NCBI RefSeq assembly: GCF_023544665.1
Contig: NZ_JAMJFL010000040.1
Coordinates: 1-47,660 of the forward strand
Length of the DNA: 47,660 nt
From: Streptomyces sp. YS415
Lineage (GTDB): Bacteria; Actinomycetota; Actinomycetes; Streptomycetales; Streptomycetaceae
Reading direction: 5' to 3'
The position numbers were made by a program, and so were the translations under genes. Of the stretch, positions 32,183-39,587 are shown piece after piece. The first letter of the stretch is position 1, and each line of letters opens with the position of its first letter. A model generated the notes under the pieces. The model was not told the DNA's origin and did no database searches. It saw only the letters and a list, made by a program, of their open reading frames with translations.

Positions 32183-33778
32183 GTGGACCCGGTGATCATC
32201 GTCGGGGCGGGGCCCGTCGGGCTCACGCTCGCCCTGGCACTGGCACGTCAGGAGGTGCCGTCGGTCGTTCTCGACGAGGGACCCGGCAAGGACGAAGCCC
32301 GCCTGGCACGCACCGTCGTCCTGCGCGAGGACAGCGCCGCCCTGATGGAGCGTCTGACCGGACTGCCGGTCGGGCAGGCGGGCTGCCGTTGGGCCGGATG
32401 GCGGTCGATGCGGCGCAAGCAGGTGATGCGCGAGGTCTCGTTCGACGACTCGGCGCCCGTGCACATCGCCCAGCACGTGCTGACCGGCGCCCTGCGCGCG
32501 GCACTGGCCGGTGAACGGCTGGTGCGGATCGCCGTGAACAGCCGGCTCGACGGCATCGAGCAGGAGCCGTCCGGCGTCACCGCCCGTACCCGCGGCCCCG
32601 AGGGCACCTGGTGGCGCGGCAGTTACCTGGTCGGCTGCGACGGCCCCCGCTCCACCGTCCGCAAGCTGCAGGACATCCGCTTCCCCGGCCGTACGGCCGT
32701 CGAACGGTACGCCGTCGCCGCACTGCGCAGCGAACTCCCCTGGTCCGAGGAAGCGTTGCTGCACCGGGTGCCGCCGTGGCGGACCTCGGGCCCCTCGGCC
32801 GGCGAGGTCACCGCGCGCCCGCTGCCGGACGGGGCCTGGCGCCTGGACTGGCTGCTCCCGCCGGGCAAGGACCTGGTCACCCCCGAGCTGCTGGTCACCC
32901 GGGTGCGGGAGACGCTCGCGGGCTGGACGGACGGCTCGACACCGCCGTACGAACTCCTGGACACCGGCGTCCACACGGTGCATCACCGGCTGGCCCGGCG
33001 CTGGCGGGCCGGGCGGGTGCTTCTCGCCGGGGACGCGGCGCATCTGCTCGGGGCGCTCGGTACGCACGGCCTCGACGAGGGGCTCCGGGACGCCGACAAC
33101 CTCGCCTGGAAGCTGGCGCTGGCCTGGCATCACGGGCCGCACGAGGCGCTGCTGGACAGCTACCAGACGGAGCGGCGCGCGGTCGTCGCCGCCCGGCTGC
33201 GCGCCGCCGACCAGGCGCTGCCGCTGCTGCGCGGCGGCGGGGGCCTGCGGTCGTACGTCCCCGGATCGGCCCGTGGCCATGACGCGCTGCTCGCCGAGGG
33301 CCACTTGGGGCGCGGGGCGCTGGGTGCGCCGGGGGCGTACGCCGACTCGCCGCTCGCGCCTCGGCATCTGGAGGGCGAGGTGGCCGTCGACACCCCGGTG
33401 GGCGCGCCGGTCGCCGATGTGCGGGTGACGGCGGAGGACGGCTCGTTCGTACAGCTGCGGGAACGGCTCGGGCGGGGGGCGCTGCTGGTGCTGCTGATCG
33501 CGCCGGGCACCGGGGTGTGGGACCGCAAGCACTGGGTGACCGCCGGGATCATGCCGCGGCTCGCGGCGGCCGTGGCGGCGCTGCCGCATCCGGCGGAGCT
33601 GCTGGTCGCCGAGAGCTATCCGGGCGCCGCCGCCCACACGGTCCTGCTGATCCGGCCCGACGGCCACCTCGTCACGGCGCTCGGCGGGGTGCGTCCGGCC
33701 GACCTGTACGCGGCCGCGGAGGCCACGCTGGGCGGCACGGTCACGTCGGAGGCGGAGGCCACGGCGGGGTCGCGCTGA
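32183..33778 (+). CDS. FAD-dependent aromatic hydroxylase-like monooxygenase
   Basis: Class A flavoprotein monooxygenase (PheA/TfdB/MhpA/polyketide hydroxylase group), 531 residues from the GTG at 32183. The FAD-binding GxGxxG is VIIVGAGPVGLTLALALA at the N-terminus. The second motif is SYLVGCDGPRSTVRK and the third RVLLAGDAAHLLGALGTHGLDEGLRDADNLA, split over residues ~275-305; the usual GD motif Pro-Pro is replaced by Leu-Gly. A C-terminal thioredoxin-like domain of about 130 residues follows, typical of the group. It stands alone, not in a biosynthetic cluster, so the substrate cannot be guessed. A GGGCGGGGGG tract precedes the start; a TTG 90 nt upstream is a less likely alternative. Confidence 0.87.
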   Translation: MDPVIIVGAGPVGLTLALALARQEVPSVVLDEGPGKDEARLARTVVLREDSAALMERLTGLPVGQAGCRWAGWRSMRRKQVMREVSFDDSAPVHIAQHVLTGALRAALAGERLVRIAVNSRLDGIEQEPSGVTARTRGPEGTWWRGSYLVGCDGPRSTVRKLQDIRFPGRTAVERYAVAALRSELPWSEEALLHRVPPWRTSGPSAGEVTARPLPDGAWRLDWLLPPGKDLVTPELLVTRVRETLAGWTDGSTPPYELLDTGVHTVHHRLARRWRAGRVLLAGDAAHLLGALGTHGLDEGLRDADNLAWKLALAWHHGPHEALLDSYQTERRAVVAARLRAADQALPLLRGGGGLRSYVPGSARGHDALLAEGHLGRGALGAPGAYADSPLAPRHLEGEVAVDTPVGAPVADVRVTAEDGSFVQLRERLGRGALLVLLIAPGTGVWDRKHWVTAGIMPRLAAAVAALPHPAELLVAESYPGAAAHTVLLIRPDGHLVTALGGVRPADLYAAAEATLGGTVTSEAEATAGSR

Positions 33779-33817
33779 GCGGCCCCGGGGCGTCAGCGTC
33801 CACATGCTGACGGTGAG

Positions 33818-33846
33818 TTGACCGCTCCGCACCGCCGTGGTCTACT
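33818..33846 (+). promoter_or_regulatory. Promoter for leaderless leader-peptide mRNA
   Basis: TTGACC (33818-33823), exactly 17 nt, TCTACT (33841-33846). The predicted start point 7-8 nt further on coincides with the GTG at 33854, so the mRNA is probably leaderless. An inverted repeat CGTCAGC/GCTGACG at 33791-33812 lies just upstream of the -35 and may be an operator or the terminator of the monooxygenase gene. Confidence 0.72.
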
Positions 33847-33853
33847 CCCCATC

Positions 33854-33940
33854 GTGACCGACACCTGTGTGCACCTGTGGCGGAAGGTCCATGTGGACCT
33901 CGTCCGCTATGCGGGCTGCATGTGTACCCGGTCCTGCTGA
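33854..33940 (+). CDS. Cys-rich leader peptide (28 residues), putative attenuator of the cysteine dioxygenase operon
   Basis: Reads MTDTCVHLWRKVHVDLVRYA then GCMCTRSC and a TGA stop. Four of 28 codons are Cys, three of them in the last seven. The VHVDLVRYAGCMC core resembles the short Streptomyces proteins annotated as putative leader peptides ahead of sulfur-metabolism genes. There is no ribosome-binding site, but a 17-nt-spaced promoter places transcription start at the GTG, so it should be translated leaderless. It ends 79 nt before the cysteine dioxygenase start. Ribosome stalling at the terminal Cys codons when Cys-tRNA is scarce is the likely signal, by analogy with polycysteine leaders in mycobacteria. 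Confidence 0.75.
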   Translation: MTDTCVHLWRKVHVDLVRYAGCMCTRSC

Positions 33941-34019
33941 ATTCGCATCTCTCCTCACCTGCGCGCACCGCCGTCGTGCCGTCGCGCGCTCCCCGCGAAC
34001 CCTCATCAGGACGGTCGAC

Positions 34020-34550
34020 GTGTCTGTCTCCTCCCTTCCTTCCGTGTCCCCCTCCGCCGCGCCCACGCAGGCGGACCTCCTCGATTTCGTACGGCGCACC
34101 GCGGTCGACGCCGAGTTGATCGCCTCACTCCCGCTCGACCCCGAGGGCCGCACCTGGGTGCGCCTGGAAGGGCCGGCCGGCAGTGAGGCGTGGCTGATCG
34201 GCTGGCCGCCGGGCTCGGGCACCGGCTGGCACGACCACGCGGACTCGGTCGGCGCCTTCCTGACGGCGGCCGGTGAGCTGACGGAGAACTCGCTCGCCGT
34301 GCGGCTGCCCACGGACGGCTGGAAGACCCTGGAGCTCAGCGAGGACGTCGACCGGGAGCGGCGGCTGCCGGCCGGCAAGGGCCGTTCCTTCGGCCGCCAC
34401 CATGTCCACGAGGTTCTCAACGAATCCCTCGACCGGCACGCGGTCTCCGTGCACGCCTACTATCCGCCGCTGCCCCGGATCCGCCGGTACAGCCGCACCG
34501 GGCCGATCCTGCGTCTGGAGCAGGTGGAGCGGCCGGAGGACTGGCAGTGA
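34020..34550 (+). CDS. Cysteine dioxygenase family protein
   Basis: Non-haem iron thiol dioxygenase of the cupin superfamily, expected to oxidise cysteine (or a related thiol) to its sulfinate. 176 residues from the GTG at 34020 with AGGA upstream (MSVSSLPSVSPSAAP). The iron ligands are the His pair in WHDHADSVGAF and the later His in HHVHEVLNES. The cupin core also has WLIGWPPGSGTGWHDH and a C-terminal YYPPLPRIRRY. The rhodanese gene overlaps its stop by 4 nt. The Cys-rich leader peptide upstream indicates control by cysteine availability. Confidence 0.9.
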   Translation: MSVSSLPSVSPSAAPTQADLLDFVRRTAVDAELIASLPLDPEGRTWVRLEGPAGSEAWLIGWPPGSGTGWHDHADSVGAFLTAAGELTENSLAVRLPTDGWKTLELSEDVDRERRLPAGKGRSFGRHHVHEVLNESLDRHAVSVHAYYPPLPRIRRYSRTGPILRLEQVERPEDWQ

Positions 34551-35044
34551 GCGGCGGGCGGCCCTTCGGCGGCGACCAGCCCTTCACCGGCGGCCGGCCC
34601 TCCAACGGCAGCCGGTCCGAACAGCCGGTGGGGATCGACGAGTTGCTGGAGCGGGTGCGCGCGGGCTACGTGCGCGTCGGGCCGCGCGAGGCCTACGACG
34701 CCGTCCAGTCCGGCGAGGCGCTGCTGGTGGACATCCGGTACGCGGCGCTGCGGGAGCGGGACGGGGTGGTTCCGGGGGCGCTGGTGATCGAGCGCAACGA
34801 GCTGGAGTGGCGGCTGGATCCGCGTGGCAGCCACCGGGTGCCGGAGGCGAACAGCCATGACCTGCGGGTGGTGCTGTTCTGCAACGAGGGCTACGCGTCC
34901 AGTCTCGCGGCGGAGTCGCTGCACCGGCTGGGGCTGCACCGGGCGACCGATCTGACCGGCGGGTTCCAGGCCTGGCGGGCGGCGGGGCTGCCGGTGACGG
35001 CTCCCGGGCGGGGTGCGCCCCCGAGGACGTCGGGCGGGCAGTAG
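34547..35044 (+). CDS. Rhodanese-like sulfurtransferase
   Basis: 165-residue single-domain rhodanese translated from a GTG in a 4-nt overlap with the dioxygenase gene. A Gly/Pro/Ser-rich N-terminus of about 30 residues precedes the domain (ALLVDIRYAALRERDGVVPGA). The active-site loop is LFCNEGYASSLAA, with the persulfide-forming Cys present, and it closes with DLTGGFQAWRAAGLPV. Probably handles sulfane sulfur linked to cysteine catabolism. Pairing of a cysteine dioxygenase with a rhodanese is common in Streptomyces. Confidence 0.9.
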   Translation: MSGGRPFGGDQPFTGGRPSNGSRSEQPVGIDELLERVRAGYVRVGPREAYDAVQSGEALLVDIRYAALRERDGVVPGALVIERNELEWRLDPRGSHRVPEANSHDLRVVLFCNEGYASSLAAESLHRLGLHRATDLTGGFQAWRAAGLPVTAPGRGAPPRTSGGQ

Positions 35045-35079
35045 AGCGGCGCCGTGCCCCCGTGGTGCCTGGTCGCCAG

Positions 35080-35097
35080 GCGGAGCCTGCACTCCGC
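35080..35097. terminator. Weak hairpin between rhodanese and recX ends
   Basis: GCGGAG/CTCCGC with a 6-nt loop, flanked by related CGCCAGG and GGCGCCTGG blocks that could extend the structure. It lies in the 73-nt convergent gap. Confidence 0.35.
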
Positions 35098-35117
35098 AAG
35101 GCGCCTGGTGCCCCGCG

Positions 35118-35951
35118 TCAGTACCCCTCGCCCTCCAGGAAGTCCGTCTCCTCCCCCTCCGCCTCCAGCGCCTGCCGGACCACCCGCAGCGCCATCCCCT
35201 CGGGATACCCCTTGCGGGCCAGCATCCCGGCGAGTCGGCGCAGGCGCTTGTCGCGGTCGAGGCCCCGGGTGGACCGGAGCTTGCGGTCGACGAGTTCGCG
35301 TGCGGTCGCCTCCTCCTGCTCGGAGTCGAGCTGCCCGACGGCCGCGTCGATCAGCGTGGAGTCGACGCCCTTGGTGCGCAGCTCCTGGGCCAGCGCCCGC
35401 CGGGCCAGCCCCCGTCCGTGGTGCCGGGACTCCACCCAGGCGTCCGCGAACGCGCTGTCGTTGATCAGGCCGACCTCCTCGAACCGCGACAGCACCTCCT
35501 CCGCGGCCTCGTCCGGGATCTCCCGCTTGCGCAGGGCGTCGGCGAGCTGCTTGCGGGTGCGCGGAGTCCCGGTGAGCAGGCGCAGGCAGATCGCCCGTGC
35601 CCGCTCCACCGGGTCCCCCGGGGGCTCCCCCTGCTCGGCCCTCGACGAGGCAGAGGTGCCTCCGTCCTCACCGGACGGCTCTTCGCGACCGCGCCGACGG
35701 CGCCCCCGGGCGCCGCCCGCGCCACGAGTCCCGCCGGCTCTCCGGCGCGAACCGCCGGCGAGCTCATCGGCCTCCGACGCCGGGCCACCGCCTGCCCGGC
35801 GCCCGCCGCCGTACGGTCCCTCCGGGCCGGGGGCGCCGTCCCCGTCGTACGCCGCGCCGGCCGTCCCGGTGGAACCTCCGGCACCGCTCCCCTGCCACTC
35901 CCCGGGCGGGTCGGGGCAGGCGTACTCGGCCCAGTCCGTTCGTCGTGTCAC
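35118..35951 (-). CDS. recX: Recombination regulator RecX
   Basis: RecX binds RecA filaments and modulates recombination. 277 residues: the first 110 are a Gly/Arg/Ala-rich, disordered extension. The RecX three-helix repeats follow (RARAICLRLLTGTPRTRKQL, EVLSRFEEVGLINDSAFADA, RGLARRALAQELRTKGV, RLRRLAGMLARKGYPEGMAL). The GTG start lies 3 nt after the recA stop, so the genes are cotranscribed. The extension makes it longer than the ~150-190 residues usual outside Streptomyces. Confidence 0.93.
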   Translation of the reverse strand: MTRRTDWAEYACPDPPGEWQGSGAGGSTGTAGAAYDGDGAPGPEGPYGGGRRAGGGPASEADELAGGSRRRAGGTRGAGGARGRRRRGREEPSGEDGGTSASSRAEQGEPPGDPVERARAICLRLLTGTPRTRKQLADALRKREIPDEAAEEVLSRFEEVGLINDSAFADAWVESRHHGRGLARRALAQELRTKGVDSTLIDAAVGQLDSEQEEATARELVDRKLRSTRGLDRDKRLRRLAGMLARKGYPEGMALRVVRQALEAEGEETDFLEGEGY

Positions 35952-35954
35952 GGG

Positions 35955-37082
35955 TCAGCTCTTGGCAGCGGCGGCCTTGGACTTGGTGGCCTTGGCCGCG
36001 GCCGGAGCGGGCACCGTCTTGGCGGCGTCGTCCGGGGCGGCGGGACCCGCGGCGTCCGCGCCCGGCTCGGCGGCCGGCTCCACCGGACGCACTCCGACGC
36101 CCAGCTTCTCCTTGATCTTCTTCTCGATCTCGTTGGCCAGGTCGGGGTTGTCCTTCAGGAAGTTGCGCGCGTTCTCCTTGCCCTGGCCGAGCTGGTCGCC
36201 CTCGTACGTGTACCAGGCGCCGGCCTTTCGGACGAAGCCGTGCTCCACGCCCATGTCGATCAGGCCGCCCTCGCGGCTGATGCCGTGGCCGTAGAGGATG
36301 TCGAACTCGGCCTGCTTGAAGGGCGGCGCGACCTTGTTCTTGACGACCTTGACGCGGGTGCGGTTGCCGACCGCGTCGGTGCCGTCCTTCAGGGTCTCGA
36401 TACGGCGGATGTCGAGTCGCACCGAGGCGTAGAACTTCAGCGCCCGGCCACCGGTCGTGGTCTCCGGGGAGCCGAACATCACGCCGATCTTCTCGCGGAG
36501 CTGGTTGATGAAGATCGCGGTCGTCTTGGACTGGTTGAGTGCGCTGGTGATCTTCCGCAGGGCCTGGCTCATCAGACGGGCCTGCAGACCGACGTGGCTG
36601 TCGCCCATCTCGCCCTCGATCTCCGCGCGCGGCACGAGGGCCGCGACGGAGTCGATGACGATGAGGTCGAGGGCGCCGGAGCGGACCAGCATGTCCACGA
36701 TCTCCAGGGCCTGCTCGCCGTTGTCCGGCTGGGACAGGATCAGGTTGTCGATGTCGACGCCGAGCTTCTGCGCGTACTCGGGGTCGAGGGCGTGCTCCGC
36801 GTCCACGAACGCGACCTGGCCACCGGCCTTCTGCGCGTTCGCCACGGCGTGCAGGGTCAGGGTCGTCTTGCCGGAGGACTCGGGACCGTAGACCTCGATG
36901 ACGCGGCCGCGCGGCAGGCCGCCGACGCCGAGGGCGACGTCGAGCGCGGTCGACCCGGTCGGGATGACCTCGATGGGCTCCTTCGACCGCTCGCCCATGC
37001 GCATGACCGCGCCCTTGCCGAATTGCCGTTCAATCTGTGCGAGTGCGGCATCCAGGGCCTTCTCGCGGTCGGTTCCTGCCAT
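35955..37082 (-). CDS. recA: Recombinase RecA
   Basis: Strand-exchange ATPase of homologous recombination and co-protease for LexA. 375 residues from the ATG of MAGTDREKALD, with GGTGGA upstream. Walker A GPESSGKTT, Walker B LIVIDSVAALVPRAEIEGEM, the L1/L2 region and NQLREKIGVMFGSPETTTGG are canonical. The tail is Ala/Lys/Pro-rich (AAKATKSKAAAAKS), typical of Streptomyces RecA. The frame extends upstream but is not RecA-like. A near-consensus promoter overlapped by a LexA box lies upstream. Confidence 0.98.
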   Translation of the reverse strand: MAGTDREKALDAALAQIERQFGKGAVMRMGERSKEPIEVIPTGSTALDVALGVGGLPRGRVIEVYGPESSGKTTLTLHAVANAQKAGGQVAFVDAEHALDPEYAQKLGVDIDNLILSQPDNGEQALEIVDMLVRSGALDLIVIDSVAALVPRAEIEGEMGDSHVGLQARLMSQALRKITSALNQSKTTAIFINQLREKIGVMFGSPETTTGGRALKFYASVRLDIRRIETLKDGTDAVGNRTRVKVVKNKVAPPFKQAEFDILYGHGISREGGLIDMGVEHGFVRKAGAWYTYEGDQLGQGKENARNFLKDNPDLANEIEKKIKEKLGVGVRPVEPAAEPGADAAGPAAPDDAAKTVPAPAAAKATKSKAAAAKS

Positions 37083-37243
37083 GGGTTCCACCCGATTTGC
37101 TTGAGTCGATCGCTTCACGTCAAAGACGCTAACGCCTGCCACTGACAATGCGCCCTGACGCCCGTCCGGCCTGTGGATAACTCGGGCACTTACCGGTCGA
37201 AACCAGGGCAATCCGCCCGCCGAGCGCCTTCGCCGGAGCCTCC

Positions 37244-37273
37244 ATAAGAATGGATGTTCGATTTACGTGTCAA
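37244..37273 (-). promoter_or_regulatory. recA promoter with LexA (SOS) box
   Basis: On the minus strand, TTGACA (37273-37268), an 18-nt spacer, then TCTTAT (37249-37244). The sequence CGAACATCCATTC (37260-37248) lies between the two elements and fits the actinobacterial/Bacillus LexA box CGAAC-N4-GTTCG with one half degenerate. LexA bound there would block RNA polymerase. The promoter lies about 165 nt upstream of the recA start, giving a long leader. Confidence 0.85.
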
Positions 37274-37341
37274 GCGCACCACGCGGAGGCCCCCGGCCGT
37301 TCTCCCGGGTGCCCGGAGCCCTCTGGTTCTATCGTGCGGTC

Positions 37342-37914
37342 ATGACCATCGAGGTGCGTCCCGCGTCGGTCTTCGAGGATGTCCGCGCCGTGCTCGGTCC
37401 GAAGTCGCCCGGAGCCAACGTCTGCTGGTGCCTGAGCTACCGGATCCCGTCCAGGCTCAACAACGAGCTGCGCGGCCCGGCCCGCGGCGAGTACGTCGCC
37501 GAGCTGTGCCGGGCCGATCCTCCTCCCGGGGTGATCGCCTACGACGGCGACGAGCCGGTCGGCTGGGCCGCCGTGGCGCCGCGCGCGGAGACCTCCTTCG
37601 CCCGCAACCGCAAGATCCCGCACGTCGACGAGGTGCCGGTCTGGTCGCTGTGGTGCGTCCGGGTCCGCCCCGGCCACCGCAAGCAGGGAATCTCCCACGC
37701 GCTCATCGAGGGCGCCGTGGAGTTCGCCCGCGCGCACGGCGCTCCGGCCGTCGAGGCGTACCCCCTCGACAACGGCGAGGCGAAGGTCGACCTGACGATG
37801 GCGTACGCCGGTCTGCGCAAGAACTTCGAGCGCGCCGGGTTCGTCCACGCCGCCGACACCACGTCGGTGCTGGCCGGGCATCCCCGGGTCCTGATGCGGC
37901 TGGGCCTGCGCTGA
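37342..37914 (+). CDS. GNAT-family N-acetyltransferase
   Basis: 190 residues from the ATG of MTIEVRPASVFEDV. The acetyl-CoA-binding motif is VWSLWCVRVRPGHRKQGISH, with QGIS in place of the usual RGxG/A, followed by ALIEGAVEFARAHGAPAVEA and a C-terminal YAGLRKNFERAGFV. An N-terminal CWCLSY motif is characteristic of a subgroup common in actinobacteria. A TATCGT box ends 6 nt before the ATG, so the message may be leaderless. It is divergent from recA. Substrate unknown. Confidence 0.85.
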   Translation: MTIEVRPASVFEDVRAVLGPKSPGANVCWCLSYRIPSRLNNELRGPARGEYVAELCRADPPPGVIAYDGDEPVGWAAVAPRAETSFARNRKIPHVDEVPVWSLWCVRVRPGHRKQGISHALIEGAVEFARAHGAPAVEAYPLDNGEAKVDLTMAYAGLRKNFERAGFVHAADTTSVLAGHPRVLMRLGLR

Positions 37915-37918
37915 GGGC

Positions 37919-39184
37919 TCAGCCCTTGTCGTTCTCCGAGGACGGGGCCTCTCCTCCCGATGGCCGGGCCCACGTCCGTCGCACGCGCGTGAGCAGGCCG
38001 GGGCCGCCCGTCCGGCGCCCCCGGTGCCCGTGCACACGGGGGTCGTCGGTGACGTCGTACCGCTTCACGTACGCCCCGAGGAACGCCTGGAGCGTGGCGA
38101 TCGCCGGGATCGCGATCAGGGCGCCCACCGCACCGAGCAGAGCGGTGCCCGCCACGACGGACCCGAAGGCGACCGCGGGGTGCACGTCGACGGTCTTCGC
38201 GGTCAGCTTGGGCTGCAGCACATAGTTCTCGAACTGCTGGTAGAGCACGACGAAGATCAGTACCCACAGCGCGTACCAGGGGTCCACCGTGAACGCGATC
38301 AGCATGGGCAGGGCGCCCGCGAGATAGGTGCCGATGGTCGGGATGAACTGCGACACCAGACCCACCCAGACGGCGAGCACGGGCGCGTACGGCACGTCCA
38401 GCGACTGGAGCAGGACGTAGTGCGCTATCCCGGAGATCAGGGCCATCAGACCGCGTGAGTACAGATAGCCGCCGGTCTTGTTCACCGCGATCTCCCACGC
38501 CCGCAGCACTTCGGCCTGCTTGGCGGGCGGCAGGACGGAGCACAGGGCGCGGCGCAGTCGCGGGCCGTCCGCGGCGAAGTAGAACGAGAACAGCGTGATC
38601 GTCAGCAGCTGGAACAGACCGCCGATCACCTGGGCGGACACGTCGAGGACACCGGTTGCGCTGTTCTGCACGTAGTTGCGCAGCCAGTCCGAGCGCAGCA
38701 GGCCCTCCTGGATGTCCACCCGCTTCAGATCGGTCTCGAAGTGGGCGTTGATCCAGTTGATGACGGAGTCGAGATAGGCCGGGAACTCCTCGACCATGGT
38801 GATGATCTGACCGGCGAGCATCGAGCCGAGCAGGGTGACGAAGCCGGCGGACACCACGATCACCGCGAGGAACATCAGCGCGGTCGCCAGCCCCCGGCGC
38901 ATTCCTCGGGCCGCCATCCAGCTCACCGCGGGCTCGATGGCCAGGGCCAGGAAGAACGCGATCACGATGTTGATCAGCAGCCCGGTGAGCTGGTGGAAGG
39001 CCCAGCTGCCGAGCTGGAACGCACCGAAGAGCGCGAGCGCGAGCACCATGGCGCGCGGCAGCCAGCGCGGCATGCGCGCGGGCGGCGGCGCGGCGGCGCC
39101 GTCGGCCGGGGGCTTGGCCGGCGGCGTCGTGCCGAACGGAGAGGGGTGCTGCGAGAGCTGCCCGGTGTCGTCAGTGGGTGCCAC
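37919..39184 (-). CDS. AI-2E family transporter (PerM/TqsA type)
   Basis: 421 residues from a GTG at 39184; a GTG six codons upstream is an alternative. A Pro/Ala-rich cytoplasmic N-terminus precedes about eight transmembrane segments. Family features: LLINIVIAFFLALAIEPAVS, the long coiled loop FPAYLDSVINWINAHF, and the C-terminal VSQFIPTIGTYLAGALPMLI and YVLQPKLTAKTVDVHPAVA. The tail is basic. Family members export autoinducer-2 or act as ion/proton antiporters; the name does not prove AI-2 transport. The 33-nt repeats derived from the neighbouring gene end about 40 nt upstream of the start. Confidence 0.9.
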   Translation of the reverse strand: MAPTDDTGQLSQHPSPFGTTPPAKPPADGAAAPPPARMPRWLPRAMVLALALFGAFQLGSWAFHQLTGLLINIVIAFFLALAIEPAVSWMAARGMRRGLATALMFLAVIVVSAGFVTLLGSMLAGQIITMVEEFPAYLDSVINWINAHFETDLKRVDIQEGLLRSDWLRNYVQNSATGVLDVSAQVIGGLFQLLTITLFSFYFAADGPRLRRALCSVLPPAKQAEVLRAWEIAVNKTGGYLYSRGLMALISGIAHYVLLQSLDVPYAPVLAVWVGLVSQFIPTIGTYLAGALPMLIAFTVDPWYALWVLIFVVLYQQFENYVLQPKLTAKTVDVHPAVAFGSVVAGTALLGAVGALIAIPAIATLQAFLGAYVKRYDVTDDPRVHGHRGRRTGGPGLLTRVRRTWARPSGGEAPSSENDKG

Positions 39185-39224
39185 GGAGCAAGTCTCGCCC
39201 ACGCCACCGACAACCGGGTGCCGT

Positions 39225-39343
39225 CCTGCGATCTTCGTGACCTGTCACGGCCGTTCCTGTGCCACGTCCATGACCTGTCACGGCTGTTCCTGTGCCACGT
39301 TCCTGACCTGTCACCGCTGTTCCTGTGCCACGTTCCTGACCTG
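39225..39343 (-). repeat. 33-nt tandem repeats duplicating the 3' end of the DUF3046 gene
   Basis: Three full 33-nt units at 39311-39343, 39278-39310 and 39245-39277, plus a partial one at about 39225-39244. Units 1 and 2 differ at one base; unit 3 differs at a few more. On the minus strand each unit encodes QVRNVAQEQ(R/P) or QVMDVAQERP and ends in TGA in the same frame, so the gene's last ten codons and stop are repeated three times. Confidence 0.92.
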
Positions 39344-39508
39344 GCAGACGACCCGCCACACGTCCTTGGCCTCCCAGCCGGCGTCCAGCGCCTCGCGCAC
39401 GGTGCGTCCGCCGAGCTCCGACATCACGTGATCGCGCGCGAAGGTCTCGGCGTATCCCGCCGAACCGAAGTGCTCCGCCATCCGCTCCCAGAAGACCGTC
39501 AACCTCAT
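39311..39508 (-). CDS. DUF3046 family protein
   Basis: 65-residue actinobacterial protein of unknown function, start at the ATG of MRLTVFWERMAEHFG. It is Trp- and Met-rich and well matched to DUF3046 (TFARDHVMSELGGRTVREAL, then GWEAKDVWRVVC). The family is usually encoded near recA/recX in Streptomyces. The last eleven codons including the stop are the first unit of a 33-nt tandem repeat, so the natural C-terminus may have been altered. Translation must end at the first unit's TGA (39311-39313). Confidence 0.88.
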   Translation of the reverse strand: MRLTVFWERMAEHFGSAGYAETFARDHVMSELGGRTVREALDAGWEAKDVWRVVCQVRNVAQEQR

Positions 39509-39587
39509 GACATCAGTATCCCGCCCTGAGGGTGGGCCCTCGCCGGGCCCCCTCACCGAGACCGCTTTCCGGCCTACGGTCTGACGC

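Noticed and set aside
32066..33832. 588-codon minus-strand frame opposite the FAD monooxygenase
   Set aside because: The plus strand encodes a full set of FAD-binding motifs; the minus frame is Gln/Arg/Gly-rich with none.
39171..39359. Minus-strand frame with GQERGTGTAVT repeats as a separate repetitive protein
   Set aside because: It is an out-of-frame reading of the 33-nt repeats at the end of the DUF3046 gene and lacks a ribosome site.
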